DNA from: Mycteria americana
Taxonomy: Eukaryota > Chordata > Aves > Ciconiiformes > Ciconiidae
NCBI RefSeq assembly: GCF_035582795.1
Contig: NC_134368.1
Span: forward strand, 32,362,501-32,426,500
DNA length: 64,000 bases
Direction of reading: 5' to 3'
How positions within the stretch are numbered: position 1 is the stretch's first letter; every line of letters starts with the position of its first letter. The notes under the pieces were generated by a model. It saw only the letters and a program-made list of their open reading frames with translations, was not told where the DNA came from and did no database searches. The position numbers and the translations under genes are program-made. Of the stretch, positions 11,601 through 25,398 are shown piece by piece.

Positions 11601-14600
11601 GGTTGTGTAACAGAATTTTTCTGAAATGTCAAAATCACGGCACCATAAGTTGGTTAGTTGAGCCAACCTGGTAGAAACGTAGCTGCTCATAGATAAGACA
11701 ATAACAGAGCAAGATTAAACAGGGTTTGTGGCTTAATAAGATAAGAAGTGACACTTGCCAGATTTTACTTTGGTGCAAGGATGATTAATATGAGAGATAC
11801 TTCTTTCCAACTTAGAGTTCTGGTAAACACATTAAAAAAATCATAATTTTGTCTTTGCTTGCACAAAGTCAGGGCTCCAGAGAGGTGTTGTGTTGAAAAC
11901 TCTGGGAAGCTGGCGTTCCCTGTTTGCCTGCAGAAGAGCACGTCGTGGGGAGCGCTGGTAGGCACTCTGCAGTCAGTGCTCGCTGCGGGGCAGAGGTGCA
12001 CATCCCCGGGGAGACTCTGCTCCCTTCGACCCTTTGTGTTTTTGCTGCCACTGAGGACCTTGCTGGTGGGACTGTTTATCTGGAAATGGGGCACCTGTCC
12101 ACTCGCAAGGAAACTGAAAAATTATTTCTCAAAGTTCACTCCGTGGGCACCAGGCAGTCTTGCTGATCATTTCCAAATAGAGTTTGTCTGAAGAAGCAGA
12201 TGAGAAGGGGATGACTGCATATACCATTTCAAATGCCATATGTTGTTAAATTTCTTATGCTAACTTGAGAGTTTTTCCATTTGCACCTCCAGCATTTAAG
12301 GGACAAATGAGAGACAAGAGTCCAACTATGTTACTTGAGAGCTCTCTTTATTGCCTCAGAGTAGTTCCCGTGGGACATGTTTTGTCTAAATAATGTATCC
12401 CGTCTTTTGTATCATTAACCACCCTTCAGAAACTCTCTGGCTTCCAGTGAAGTGGTTTTTGCCTGGTTCACTGTCTGTCACACTCTTTTACTTGATTTCT
12501 CTTACTAGCTTCAATATTCTCCACTGACTGCATGTAGCTTGGAGGACTTGAGTGGGCGGTAATCTGTGGGGTTTTTAACCAGCAGGTAAGTTATCTGACC
12601 AAGTGTGTTTCCCAAGTTAAAGGTCTAGTGCCCATGCCAAATCTATGGTTGCATTAATAACTTCCAATATCTACAATTACATGTGACAAGGTTTTAGTAA
12701 TCTCACTGCCTCCATTTCCTGTCACATCCAAAATAGGTCAAGATGAAATATGAAGTTAGCTAAGCTGGCGAGAGGGGGCAAACATTTCAGTTTGGCATCA
12801 GTAGATGGCATTGCTGCCAATTCAGTGATGTGAATTATTTAATTATTCTCTGCAGAACAAAATGTAAAAAAGAAATACGCCATGTGCCTAAATTTTTGTT
12901 GGATTTGACATGAATTGGAGTTGTTTGGGGAATAACTAGGACCTTTTAAATGTCTACTGCATTACACTCTTCAACTATTAAAACCTACTTTCATGTAAGT
13001 CAATTGAAAAAAGCTTTATTTTTCTCTTTAAACTTTGACTGCAAGGAATTTCATTTTGGCACTTCACCTTTTAGTCGTCTTTCATTTAATGTTTTGATGT
13101 GTAAGAAAAGCTTGTGTTTCAGTTTTCACCCCTGCCCAAACAGGGAAAGGCTGTGGCACTGCTGGCAGGCAGTTTGGGTGTGACTGAGATAATGCTGATA
13201 TTAGGAAGTTACAGGGAGAGTGGTTTCTACCTCTTCATCGTAGGATTGTCCACCACTTGTCTTCATGCCTGTTGTCTGAGTGATGCTGCTGCTCAGCTGC
13301 TGTTACAAAAAGTCCTTTGATAACCTTGTGTGCTGATTAAACACTGCTAATCATCCTCAGCTAGGAGATTGTTTCACGGTCATTCATGCATCTCCAACTT
13401 TGATGCTAGATTAGGTAGTCCCTCTAAGAACTACCTCTTGACACCTGTGCTTTTCAATACTGTAATGTTCATCTGTTGGTCTCCAAGTTGGAGCTCAGTC
13501 ATGGGGTTTGAAATGATAAAACTGCAAAAATGATAAAACTAGCTGCAGAACGCACCCAGGGGAGTGACCACAGCTGTGATCCACAGAGTGTTTGCTCGGG
13601 TAGCCGAGCAGCCTTTCTGATAGTCCTGAGCCCTATTGTAAGCTCTCATGGTCTGAATTAATCCTGGCTTGCTGGCTATTAGGAGGGATGCTAGATCTAG
13701 TGTAGTGCTGTGGGAGGAAGGCTTGAGGGGGCTGGGTGAAGTCATTTATTTGCTGCAGGGAATCTTGGTCTGTCAGCTGCTGGAGTGGAGGAAGCAGCCC
13801 TTTTAGATGGGTCAAAAAGCCATGCATTTTTGTCAGACTCGAGTAGTTTCATCTTTCTATTCTTTTTTTTTTTAGCTCTTTTTAATTAAAAATGAAATTG
13901 GGTGAAAGTCATTCTCTTGGCTCCTGAGAATGTTTCATTAATGAAATAAAATGTGTCCCTAAAGAAAGAAGTCACTAAAGTAATTATTACACGTAAGTCT
14001 TGATATATCTACCAAGAAAAAATCAGTGTGAGATACCTCAGAGGAGAGGGGGGCAGGAAGATTTTACTCTCAACTTTTTTATTTTATCTTCTCTCATTCT
14101 CAGTTGGTCCCATGTGCCTATGTTTTGGGGAAATGATTCTATGTGTCAGTATTTCCAGTGCTTAGCAAAATGTGGCCGCTAAGCAGCTTGGGATTCTTAA
14201 ATGTTTCTCCAAATAAACTAATAATGTATGTTTAACTGTCTTTACAGAGGGAGGTTTAAGAAATCAGATATTATTGAATGCAGTATGTACAATAGATTAA
14301 TTAAAATTTTCCTCTGTTAATGGCTTTATCTTACTGACTTCAAAAGTCTCTGTGATTGATATGCAAGTGCTAAGGACCTCTGTTTAAACCAGAAGATAAC
14401 CATGAACTTCTTTGGTTTCACAATAAGAAAGTACAATCTTTCTCTAGATCCTGACTTTCATGACAAGCACTTTTTGGTCTAAACACCTTCAGGATGTGAA
14501 ACCACTTGTTGCTGGTCTTTGGGCAAAACTAATAAGACATAATTTTAAACAAACACTGTGCAAGAATTGAAAAGAGAGCATTAAACCCGGAATTTCCTGT

Positions 14601-16412
14601 AGAGGATTTTACTGCACTAAGCTACTTGATTCCCTGGAGATTTGAAAATTAGACCACTCATTTGCATGCCAAACTACAGATCTGGGAGCCTAGCTTTACC
14701 GCTTATATTTTCCCTTAAGTCCTGGTTGCAAAGATCCGTTCGTGGAAGACTGGCACCTCTGCGAGAGGAGCTACTGGAGCCATGTGAAGTTTTATCCAGA
14801 GCCCAGAGTAGCACTGTAGTAGGCTTTGGCTCAGCCTGTGTTGACTGAGAACTGCATAATGAAGTCTTTTTTAGGTTTTATTTTCAAAACGTTATTGCTT
14901 TCTAAGAGGGATTTGCATCATTGTTGCTTCTTTTATGACAATAATATAGACTGCTTGTCTCTCTCTATAATATAATGCTTGTCTCCATTTCATGGTACTA
15001 TAGGATGCTTCAGAAAATACTAGTGTCTGGCACAATTTTTCTTGGAAAATGCAGCCTCCAGATTTCATGGTACTTACTGACATTAAACTGTTCTTGTAAA
15101 GTTAAAAACGTGGATGATAAAATAATGATTTTTCTGACTTTTTAAAAACTGCTGCTGTTATTCATAGCATCTGTACAGAGTTGCCTAGTTTTCCAGGTAT
15201 ACCTTGTTGGCCTTGTGGAAAAGGTAAGCTATTTTTGCCTTTGTAGCTGGGGAAGACCGAGCAAAAAGCAGTTGTATAAACTAATGTACCAAATGAATAT
15301 CGCAAGAAAGATCAGTCGGGAGGTCTTAGCTATCAATCTGAAATCACCTTGGCTCTTGCTAGTTAAAACCTCCCTTAGCATTTTCCACAGGGAGAGTGCT
15401 AAATAAAAACAGAGTGCTGAAATATGTGCTCAGCTTGATTTGTAAGGCTGTTCCTACAAGCTTCCTATCATGTTACAATATGTCCTTCAGAGTTCTCTTA
15501 AATACAACAAAAAAATCCAAACAAACCCTTCTCTTTGGTGATTTCATGGCTTTTGTTTCTTCCTCAGAGAAGATCAAGTCTGGAGTTTCTCTGACTTCAT
15601 CTGAAATTGTAGGCATGATCAATTTGTTTAAGAAACCTTGTAAGTACTTGACTGATTCTGTAGCTTATGGAGCACATGATGTCCTGTCATTCAAAAGCTC
15701 ACTGTTAAGTTTTTGTGGCTTAGTCTGGAGTACTTTCAGTGGGGAGCTGGCTGAGGGGGGAATGTGCTGTGCTTATTGTTTTTAAGCAGGAGCTGCTGCT
15801 AATGTATGTACTGCTTTTGTCCATTTTTATGGCAGTCGTAATGAACAGCGTATGTGTGAAGCGGAGTCAAATCCAAATCAAAGAGGTTATTCTGGTTTAC
15901 ATTTTTGCCAGTAATTCCCTGTGGCATCACTAGGAGCTATCTGCACCACCGTGGGAAACTTGACTCCCCCAGTTTGTGTTATGTCAGATGTTGTGCTTTA
16001 CCGTACCTTTTGAGATGGTCCTTTTAATTGACGAAAGTTTAGAATTTATGGATTTACATTTTGAAGTAAATAGAAAAGCGTGTGCTCATTTAGGATCATC
16101 CAGATTATTTTTCAAAGTTGTCAAAAAGTTTGCTATTTTTAAAGCTCACTACTGTAGCTCTAATTTCAATAGGTTTTCCTATGTTAGTTGTCAAATATTA
16201 TCTTTCAGTTGCACTGATACTAACTTACATTATTTCATTTTTATTTCTTGCATTGGATTTGCAGAGATTATTTGTCAAATTCAGAATTTGAGTTAAATAA
16301 TGCGAATGGACTGAAGCAGTATTAAGTTTGTACCTATGTGTAAATACCAAGCATGCTATCAAGCAGTGATGCTGGATTAATGTGGTGTCCTTCTGTTCAC
16401 CTCTTTGTTGGT

Positions 16413-16441
16413 GGGGTTTTGGGGGGAGTGGGGGAGGGGGG
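16413..16441 (+). other. Strong G-quadruplex-forming motif
   Basis: Four runs of 4 to 6 guanines (4, 6, 5 and 6) are separated by loops of TTTT, AGT and A within 29 bases. This exceeds the usual G3+N1-7 rule on the plus strand, the sense strand of CRACD, so it could form in DNA or in the intronic RNA. Folding is predicted from the pattern only. Confidence 0.8.
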
Positions 16442-17396
16442 TTTGGCCAAAGTGTTTATAATGAACAGGATTTGCTTTCAACATGAGATGATGGTTAACA
16501 CCTTAACATGACAAAAGCTTTAGTCTGTTTTCAGGTTTCCTGATTATTTGTCTATTCCAGTTCAAAAGTAAATAGTATCTCTCTTTCCATTGGATGGTAT
16601 GATGTTCCACATGTGCTTGTGCTACTGAAAAGGTATTAAGAGGGGAAAAGGCTCTCGCTTCATGCACTAACTGCCCTTCAGAACAAGCTGTGAAGTCCCC
16701 CCGTCACTGACAGTCAAGTCAAATGCTCTACCAGGGAAAGAAAGGAGAGGGGAAGGAATGTAAAAAAGCCTTTACGTCTCAACAAGTTATTCAATTGGCT
16801 CTAATTATGGATTTAAAGGATAGAAGAAGTAAGAAGACTTACTTTGCATGCACTGTTGAGGAATTCATGTAGGAAGAAGAGACACAAGTGTTTGAAATAC
16901 CTGGCTAGCTCTCTGTTGTCATCTGTTAATAATTCACACGGCCCTTTCATTTGTATTTTGTTGAGAAAAATAGAGTAGGCTTGAAATATAAAGAAGCTCT
17001 TAACTTCCTTTGTGAAGGAGTGGGAGTACAGCGTGTCCATTCAGTACAAAGAAAAGAATTTACTTGTGTGAATTTTTCAGACTTTTTTAGTTTTCTTTTT
17101 GTAGGCAACTTCACCAGTCGCATTGTGGGAAGGAAACTGTTTCTGATGTGGCTTTTACACTTGTGTTAGCTATTATTAGTTAAGTCATAACTGAGCTGCA
17201 AATTCCAGACCCAGACTTTCCCAGAATTTGGTGCTTGCTTTTGTAGAAAACCATTTGCTATACAATTACCACCAAATAAAATGGTGCATCACTGTCTCGT
17301 CTTATACTGGGTTTTGTGGTTGATCACTGTATAGTACTACTGTAAAGACTTAAAAATCCCTGGCAGCCAGCTGTGGGGGACGAGGACATTCAATGT

Positions 17397-17502
17397 CACA
17401 GAATCACAGAATCACAGAATCATATAGGTTGGAAAAGACCTTTAAGATCATCGAGTCCAACCATAAACCTAACACTGCCAAAACCACCACTACACCATGT
17501 CT
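17397..17502 (-). mobile_element. CR1 LINE 3'-end fragment, 5'-truncated
   Basis: On the plus strand the segment opens with three copies of the octamer CACAGAAT, then CATATAGG, followed by TTGGAAAAGACCTTTAAGAT and a block containing GAGTCCAACC. This is the reverse complement of the terminal CR1 sequence, whose 3' end carries ATTCTGTG-type octamers. The retrotransposon is therefore on the minus strand. Similarity fades after about 17500, so only around 100 bases survive, as is usual for heavily 5'-truncated bird CR1 copies. No reverse transcriptase sequence is present. The left edge is well set by the octamers; the right edge is approximate. Confidence 0.88.
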
Positions 17503-20500
17503 CATGTGAGTCTTCTCTGAAAGTTGCTGTTCTAGGAAACCTGTGTCCACGGCCACTGCCTCCTTTAATAGAAAAAGGATTGGCTAAACTATATTTGGTT
17601 TCTCTGAGGGTACCGGTGTTTCATGGATAGGATTAAAAGTAGAAAGGTAGAGAATGTCTACTGTTTGCCAGCCTTCTAGCTGAGGTAAGTGATGACAATT
17701 TTGCATGCCTTGGGGGTCTTGTTCGCAGAACATGCTTCTGTGCTAGGGCTTTATTTTGCCTTTGTTTTCAGTCCCTTTTCTATCCTAGTATGTGCAATGG
17801 TTTTTGAACTCTCTCACCCACAGCAAACTTTCTCTCCCAAAATGGGTAAAGCTCAAATTTTGAAAATATTATGCTATTAATATCTTGTTGGTAACATCTT
17901 ACTTGGGATATTTGTTTGTTTCTGATTCCTTAAGAAGCATACAATTTGCATAAGAGATAAGAATTACTTATCTTGCTTCTGCATAAGTATTAGCAGAATT
18001 TTAAAAAATGGTAACATGAACACAGGTGATACATACATCCACAAGTACTCTAGATAGGCTAGCAATGCTTTTTATACATGGAACGTGAAGTTTTAATAGC
18101 TCATGGGTGGAGACAGCCACTAATCGGTTAACCCTGTCATTTGTAGCAAAGGCATTCATTATCTTTGTTTTGTAAGATTTCTTCCTAGTCCTCTTTCAGA
18201 AAAGTTGGAATGCATGGTCTGACTGCCTGTCCCCACGGGTCAGGACTGACTTTCAAATGATTCCTCTGCTGCTTGAGCAGACTGGCTGCTATTGGAAACG
18301 TGACACTCACCTAGGTGGAATTCTTGTCTGCACCAACCTTGCCATGCCTACATTAATTTTTCCTAATTACAAAACAACTTATACTTAATGCGCTGCAATT
18401 AATCAGTACCTTTTGCTTTGCTACACATATAAAATTAGACTTTCAGTAAAATGCTTCATGAACTAATTAGAGATCTCAGCCCAGTGTAGCTGGGAGACTT
18501 CTGTTCTCTAGTTTACTGGTTTCTTATTAAATAGTGAGATTAAAATCTTGTCTCCTCGCTCCAAAGATGCAATCTCTTCATGTTCTTCATGGCATGTCTG
18601 CCATGGCAGACTGCATTTAATTCTTATTCTGGAATGCCGTTTCCCTAAATGACGCGTCCTCTTTAGCCTACAGAGCGCTTGTCCCATTTTGCAATATAGC
18701 CTAAAGCGGAGATGACCAGCTGCTCTGTGGCTATGTTTGCCCCAGCTGACTACTCGGGTGCTGGAGGATAATAAGAGGCTGACTCTGCAGAGGGTGCTTG
18801 GGGTATCCTGAAGAACAGGTACAAACAAACTTTACCAGTCTGATGGTATGGTCCAGGAGGGCAGGGCAGAGAAGCACAGCTATTCACAGCAAGGTCAGGT
18901 CCTCAAAACTTGCTAGCTCTGGCACAGAGCCCGTACCAGCAGAAGAGAGCAGAGTCCTGCAAGGCTGCCTTGCCCTTGCCCATCAGCAGCTTGAGGGGCT
19001 TACAGCTGCCTTGCTTTTACCCACTGTGGATCTTGGAACAAAACCTAAGCTGTTTTCAGTAAAAAACAAAGCAAAACAAGCCCCTTTCCGCCTTCAGTTT
19101 GGGCTTGTTCTGCTAGAGGCCAAGTAATGCTGGTGATGACTCTGCATAAATTACCCAGGACTGAGGTCTCTGGAGCTGCTGCTTGGGTCCCTGTCATGCT
19201 GTGAGTAAGCACTGTGTTTCCACCACGGCTGCAAAGGGTGACAGTCTTTGGGAGAGTTTCTTTCACTGGGGATTCTGAGGACTTTTCTACAGGCAGTTTT
19301 TGTGGCAGACTCTATAAGTAAACAAACATTTGATGTTACAAGGAGGTAACACAGATTGCCGCCTTCTTGTCCTTCTCCGAGAGGTAAGGTCTTGCATGAG
19401 TTCTCACAGCTGTCCTTTCTGCCCTCGTTCTCAGTCCTGGTTAAATTTCAGATCCTTTGGTTAAGAGGCTGTTGGCCTCTTTTACAGTGATGTGCAGTGC
19501 ATGTGATGTCCACGCAGGAGCGTGCTGCTGTACGTGCTGCCAGGCTGAAACACTCGCCAGCCACCGAGGCTTGCAGATAGGTATCAGTTGCATGGCTGTA
19601 CACGTCGCAACCTCAAAGAGGAACAGTTACAGGTAGATAACCTGCTTCAGCTTCAATCCAGTGTCCCTTTCCACTGCACTCGGAATATTTTATTTAAACA
19701 AAATTGGGGAAAACACTTCCCTGTGCTTTTGGAAGAACTTAGTAAAAATATTACTGTATTTTTAAAAGCAGTTCAAATAATTTTTGTTACAAAGTAGTGA
19801 AGTCTCATTGCTCTCTTGTTTTCTATTTTTTGGTTAAGTGGTTATCCAGATACTATCTGCATTGCTTTACCATTCCTGGAGCTTTAGGATACAATGTGGG
19901 TGATGCCCTTATAGGAGTCTGTTTACCAAAATCAAATACACGTATTTGAACACCTTTTAGTCACATGTTTGACTGTGGTTTCTGAACTGGCACCTTCAGA
20001 GTAAGTAGCAGCTTCCCTCCTATTAATGAATATGGATATATAATGCCAGGTAGCTGTATGTATTCTTTCCAGTTCTTTTTTTTCCAGATTCGACGGTGAT
20101 CTGCAATATGTAAGTACATGATAAATTTCGTGTACAGAAACGTAAGTGTCTGTGCTCATCTTCATTTAGCATTTGTTGGAATGTTAATAAAACAGTGACT
20201 TCTCAGGCGGTACAGCAGATTATTTGTCATTAGTTAATTTTCAGTTTGCAGTCTGAAATACTTAAACCCAAACCTCTTCGTGCGAGTCAGTCAGCCAGAG
20301 AGCAGATATACATAGTATTAACTGTGACTAAACAAAGCAGCTAGAATTGCGTTTGCTCAGAGTATTGTTTTCTGCAAATAAATTGTGAATAATCCATATC
20401 CTAGCATATATGTCATGCCTCTATCATCAGGTTTATAAAAGCTGATAAATCAAGCCAGACTGAAACCCAGAAGATTTGGAGGGAGACAGTGCCTCTTTAG

Positions 20501-23500
20501 AGGCACAATCGCACCTCTGTCTCCTATGTTGTTCTGATGCGGTGCGGTTGTGCATTTTATGGTTTGGCTCCAAATAATTTACAGCAGAAAAGCAGGAAAA
20601 GGAGGAACTGGTGTTTCTCTTGCGATTGAGATGTACCCTCTGATGAAAAATCCTGGAGAAAATGTTGCTCTGCATTGGCATTTCAATAAGTTCCTGCTCC
20701 ACAACTGGCAACTGGCATTTTTCTTTCTTCCATATAACATGCAAGACTTAGTCTTAAAAAGTGCAGAAGAGGGGATGAAGGGGTGGGAGAAACCTGATCT
20801 TAACTTGCACGTTGTGCAAAGTTACCTTTGTAAAATTGACAGTACTGTCATTTCATACACCTAAATTAAATGGTTCTTTCCTCTGACTGTCCTGGGTGGG
20901 TGTTACTGCGCATATGGCTTTTGGGCTTTAGCTCTGCTGTTTAAAGAAGTATCAAGATTAGCACAGTCATTTAGAGCATCAGGATTTTTCCAAAAATGCA
21001 GTGGAAAACCTGGTATGGGGATCTGGGGATCTGACAGAGGGCCAACACAGAGCACTGGAATGACTATTCTCTTCACCTAGGACTTTTGGCTATAAATGTT
21101 AATTTTCCCCTTCTGTATGCCATGATTAAAAAGACTGCCCACAACACAGAGCAACAACTACTGTTGTTGCCATACTCACACTTGACAAATCTTTCAGAAA
21201 CAATCGTGTGAGGAAGGCTTCAAGAAGTGCAACCTGGATTTGCTTCGAGATGCTTTGCGGTATCTCAGCTTCAAAATGTGTCAAGGAGAGAGATTTGTGC
21301 ATCTCTTGAGGCTAGTTGGTCACATAATGGAAACTGATTATTTTTATAAACTTTTCTTTTGGCTTGTTTATTATTTTTGTACCGTTTCGAACTTGCATGT
21401 GCTGCTGTAACCCTGGGTGGTGCTTCACGGAGATGGAAAAATACTGTTTCAACTCCTGAACACTTGTAGTCTAGATAAATTAAGAATAGATATGAGGCAA
21501 GTAAAAAATGTTAAAACTAGATGAGTATTCGCCTCTTTCCTCTGCCCCCACCCCTTTCCCACATTTGCTCTCTGGGATTTCTTCTACAGTGATTGCTCTT
21601 GAGCCCTGAGTTTTACAAGTAGAGCAGAGGTATCGGGTGAAGGAGTGTTTTATGCAGGGTGGCAGGAAGCCTACAGTGTCAGAGAAACAGTTAGGGAAGG
21701 GAGCTAAATACAGTTTGGTCAGCACGGGCTTCCCCTGAATCTCATTTTGAACTTCCCTTAACTGGACAGTCAGGGTCCCAATTCCTGTACCGAGCTGCTT
21801 GCAGGGATCCAAAATGTGCTTCAGCACCTGGGAAACAAATGTTCAGAGCTGCTGAAATGGACTCCTGCTTCCATCCATGCTTGACAGTCAGACCCTGGCA
21901 TTAATCAGTACTGGGAGCAGAATTTCTGTTTCTTGCTCTTGTTGCTATACTGGCAGAGCTGGAGGGTATCTGATCTGCCAGAAGGCACCCTGTACAAGTG
22001 ACGTGTTCTGGAATGATGCTGCATCAGGAGATGTTGCGCTTGGCTGGTCCTCTGGGCTTTTATGGCTGCTGTAGCCCCTTGGGTATGACAGACATAACCT
22101 GCGCTCCCAACATCCTTCCAAGGCTTATAAACTGCATACTTAAATATTTTTCATTCTGGGGTCCATGCTGATGTCATATCCTAGAATCTGCAAGGCATTA
22201 ATTTCCCTTGTCAGTAGTTATGTTTAACCATCCTCACCAGCACAGGAAATCTTGTGCTTTGCCTGGCCACCTCAGTCCCCTCCATTCTGTTTCTTTCTGG
22301 GACATAGTAAATGGTAAATAAATTCCAGTGTGGGCAGGCGATGTTGGAGAGAAAGCACCATCTCCTTTCCCAGTGAAGTTTAATCGTGTCCAACTTGTGT
22401 GGCTAAATTTGATGTGTTTCACCAGTTTAGTGGTGATAACGCTTTGTAATCGCAGCGCAGCGAGACAGCGTGTGATTAGTGTGATCAGTCGCGTCCTGGC
22501 CTGGCAAATCCTTGCCTGGAACCGAACCAGCATGAAAATAGGAAATATTTTTTTTTATTTGTTCCCACTTCCTAAAGGAAAGAAGATGTATTAAAAGGAA
22601 ATGTCTGGTTGTCCTAGTTCAGGGATAGAAAGTGTTGTTCATTTGTGCAAAGGCCTTTTTATATTTGAATTATTTTAGATATTTTAAAAGTGTTTAGGTT
22701 TGTAAATGCTTGAGTACCATCTCTTTATGGCTGCTTCTCTTCTCTTCTCCTCTTTAAATTTGCCTCTTCATGAGTAATTAATTTTCCTCTATCGTCATAA
22801 AATAGAATGTGTAGGGGGAAAGTTCACGTAGCATCACAGTAGTAGCTTGTTTTTTTCCATTTTGATGGTACAGATCTTATAAAGACCCTTTCCTTGATAT
22901 TTCTATTTGTAAGCGTTCATACAGATATCTTGGCTGACATTTAAAATAACACTGCTTCTACTTATTGGCGGTTTATGTTAATAAATATACTCAGTGTCAG
23001 CCAAATAAATTCGATGACAACACATCTATTTGAGTATTTTATGAAGTGAATATTGTTAGTTTTGCAAAGAGCAGAAGAAAAATATTCAAGAGTTTTTTAT
23101 TTCTTAGATATTTATAGGGAAGTCTAAGCTGAAAAATTTCATCAGATTTCTCTGAGGTTGCCAGTCAGTAAGTGTTTCTAAGTGTTTCTCTGATGTCCCG
23201 TTTCTCTGTTTTAATTCTGGAAAACAAAGCCAAACCATGATCGCTTCAATTCTTCAGTTGCCTCCAAATAGCAAGAGCTCCACTGAAAATACATGAATTG
23301 TATTGGTTTTGGTGTGTGTTCTGACTTTTTCTTTCTTTCTTAATAAATAGCAACAGGGCAATATCTTCTTATTCTGTATGTTTTATTATGTTGACGACAA
23401 GATGAGGCATTGAGTCAATGTTAAGCTCCTTTTCCAAAACAGATCTAGTGTTTAAGAAAGTTGCCAGAACTCCAACCCTAACACTTACAGTCCTCTTTCT

Positions 23501-25381
23501 GTAACAAAAATGTCTTACACGCATCTTGTGCCAGTGCTTGGCCTGGGTGGTGAAGGCAACCCAGGCTGAGGGCTCCGATGCAGATGTGGAAAAGCAGCTA
23601 CCAGTTCCCTGTCCTGTCTTTGACTCTGCTCTGTGAAAAAGTCGTTTGAAATTTGCCTGTGTGGCTCAGCCTGTTGCCTGCTTACTACGCAGGGACAGGT
23701 GATGAATAAGGAGCTACTAGTTAAGGTTTGTAAAATGCTTTGAAGTTTGAAATACAATACTAGTATAATTAGTGATTAATACTAATGATCAATTTTGCAG
23801 TTTTGTCTCCATGGTCTGTTTAACCGCTCAAAATCTTGCTACTGAAATTGCTGGTAACAGCGCTGGTTAAGTGCCAGCTCAGCTGGAGCTTTTCCCTTCA
23901 TAGCATTCAATACTGAGAGCCCAATTTCATCCTTAAGCCAATAGTAGGCTACGTTACAAAAATCAGCAATTTCAGAAAAAGGTGGAAATGGCCATCTATC
24001 CTTGGCACTCAGACAGGAGATCCACTGCGGACTGGAAAAGCAGCGTGTCAGCAGGGGAGGTAAAAGTGCAGTACGGTACTGTCCTCTGTGCAGCACGGAG
24101 GTGAGGCTGTGATGCTGAAGATGCGGAGGAGCAGGAGGAGTTGTGAGCTGTGCATGAGCAGGGGAAAAGCCTCCCTGACTTGCAGTGAAGATCTACCCAG
24201 ATCTGGCATATTTCAGTATTATGAGGACCCTCGGCCGAGCCTCTTGCTTGTGTGCCCAGGAGGCGAATCTTGTCCCTGAGCAGAAGAATAGAGAATGTCT
24301 CAGTTTAGCGTCTGCTGTTCCTGAGGAGGGGGATAATCTGGGCTTGTGTTCAATGTACACAGTGAAAGCTGCTCAGACAGTGATAAAACAGATGTTGGAT
24401 AAATAGGCAAACTCACAGACTCAGGCCAGTTGTCCCGAGTCTTAATCTGGCCACAATTAACCTCGATTTGTGCAAAGAGGATTTGTTTATCAGAAGGAGT
24501 AAGTGAGCCTGGAGGAGTGGTTGGGAAAGGAGAGCGTGCAGCAGAAAGGCAGAGGAGGATCAGTGAGGAGGTGAAGGTGTCTCCCTGTCCTGGCTCTGCA
24601 GAGCTCCAGCAGAAGAAGTGGCTCCTTGCAGGAGCACGGCATTTCCAGGCTTCGGAGGGGCACACGGAGCAGGTTCTTCACCCCCTGTGCTGCTGACTGA
24701 CATTATTTCCCATGATGTTTTGGTGATATGCCCGTCTGGGGAATGAGTGCCATGATTCCTTCTGACCACCTTGCCCAACAGAATAAGGCGGCTGAGGTTC
24801 AGCTTTCTTCAGGAAAAAAACCCTAAACAAAACAAAACCCTTCCCACCTCCCTACTTCTCTTCGCTGTGGTTTTCACCATGCAAGCATTCACTTCACTCT
24901 TTGGTTTTTTACCAAAATTGGCTGGGGGATTTCTGAATGCCATGGTTCATGCAGCTCTTTTCTTAAGAAATAGTTGATTTTCTTTACTTTGCTACCCAGC
25001 TGTAAACCATGACAGCATGATTTTAGTTCTGTGAAATCAGAGATGGTCACAAGTGTTTTTGTTGTTTTAGACACATTGAGCCTGAGTTTAGATTTGACTT
25101 GGCTTCCAGGTCACTCAAATATGGGGTTTTTTGACTCATTGCAAAATTTAGTGATGGTTCTGAGATTCCAATCCCCTAAATTTCTGGAGGGGAGATGGAT
25201 TTACTGCCTCCTGTTCGGCTTTCCCTTTATAAAATTTAATGAGGAAATTATTAAAATAATGTTTCCACTGCAGTGGTTGGTAATTTGCTTGGAATAAGAC
25301 CACTTTTACTCTTGGCTTTTCTATATCACTTTGTAATTCTCAGAACTTTGAAAGACAACACACAGGCATAAAGTAATTGCT

Positions 25382-25398
25382 CCCCCCCCCCCCCCCCC
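25382..25398. repeat. Homopolymer C17 tract
   Basis: Seventeen consecutive C residues are followed by AG. Such long C runs are unstable and are a frequent site of length error in assembled sequence, so the exact count should be treated with caution. On RNA from the minus strand it would be a G17 run. Confidence 0.95.

Noticed and set aside
11765..12191. Several overlapping ORFs of 60-110 codons on both strands
   Set aside because: Overlap in many frames is typical of GC-rich non-coding sequence; no recognisable protein and no paired splice sites.
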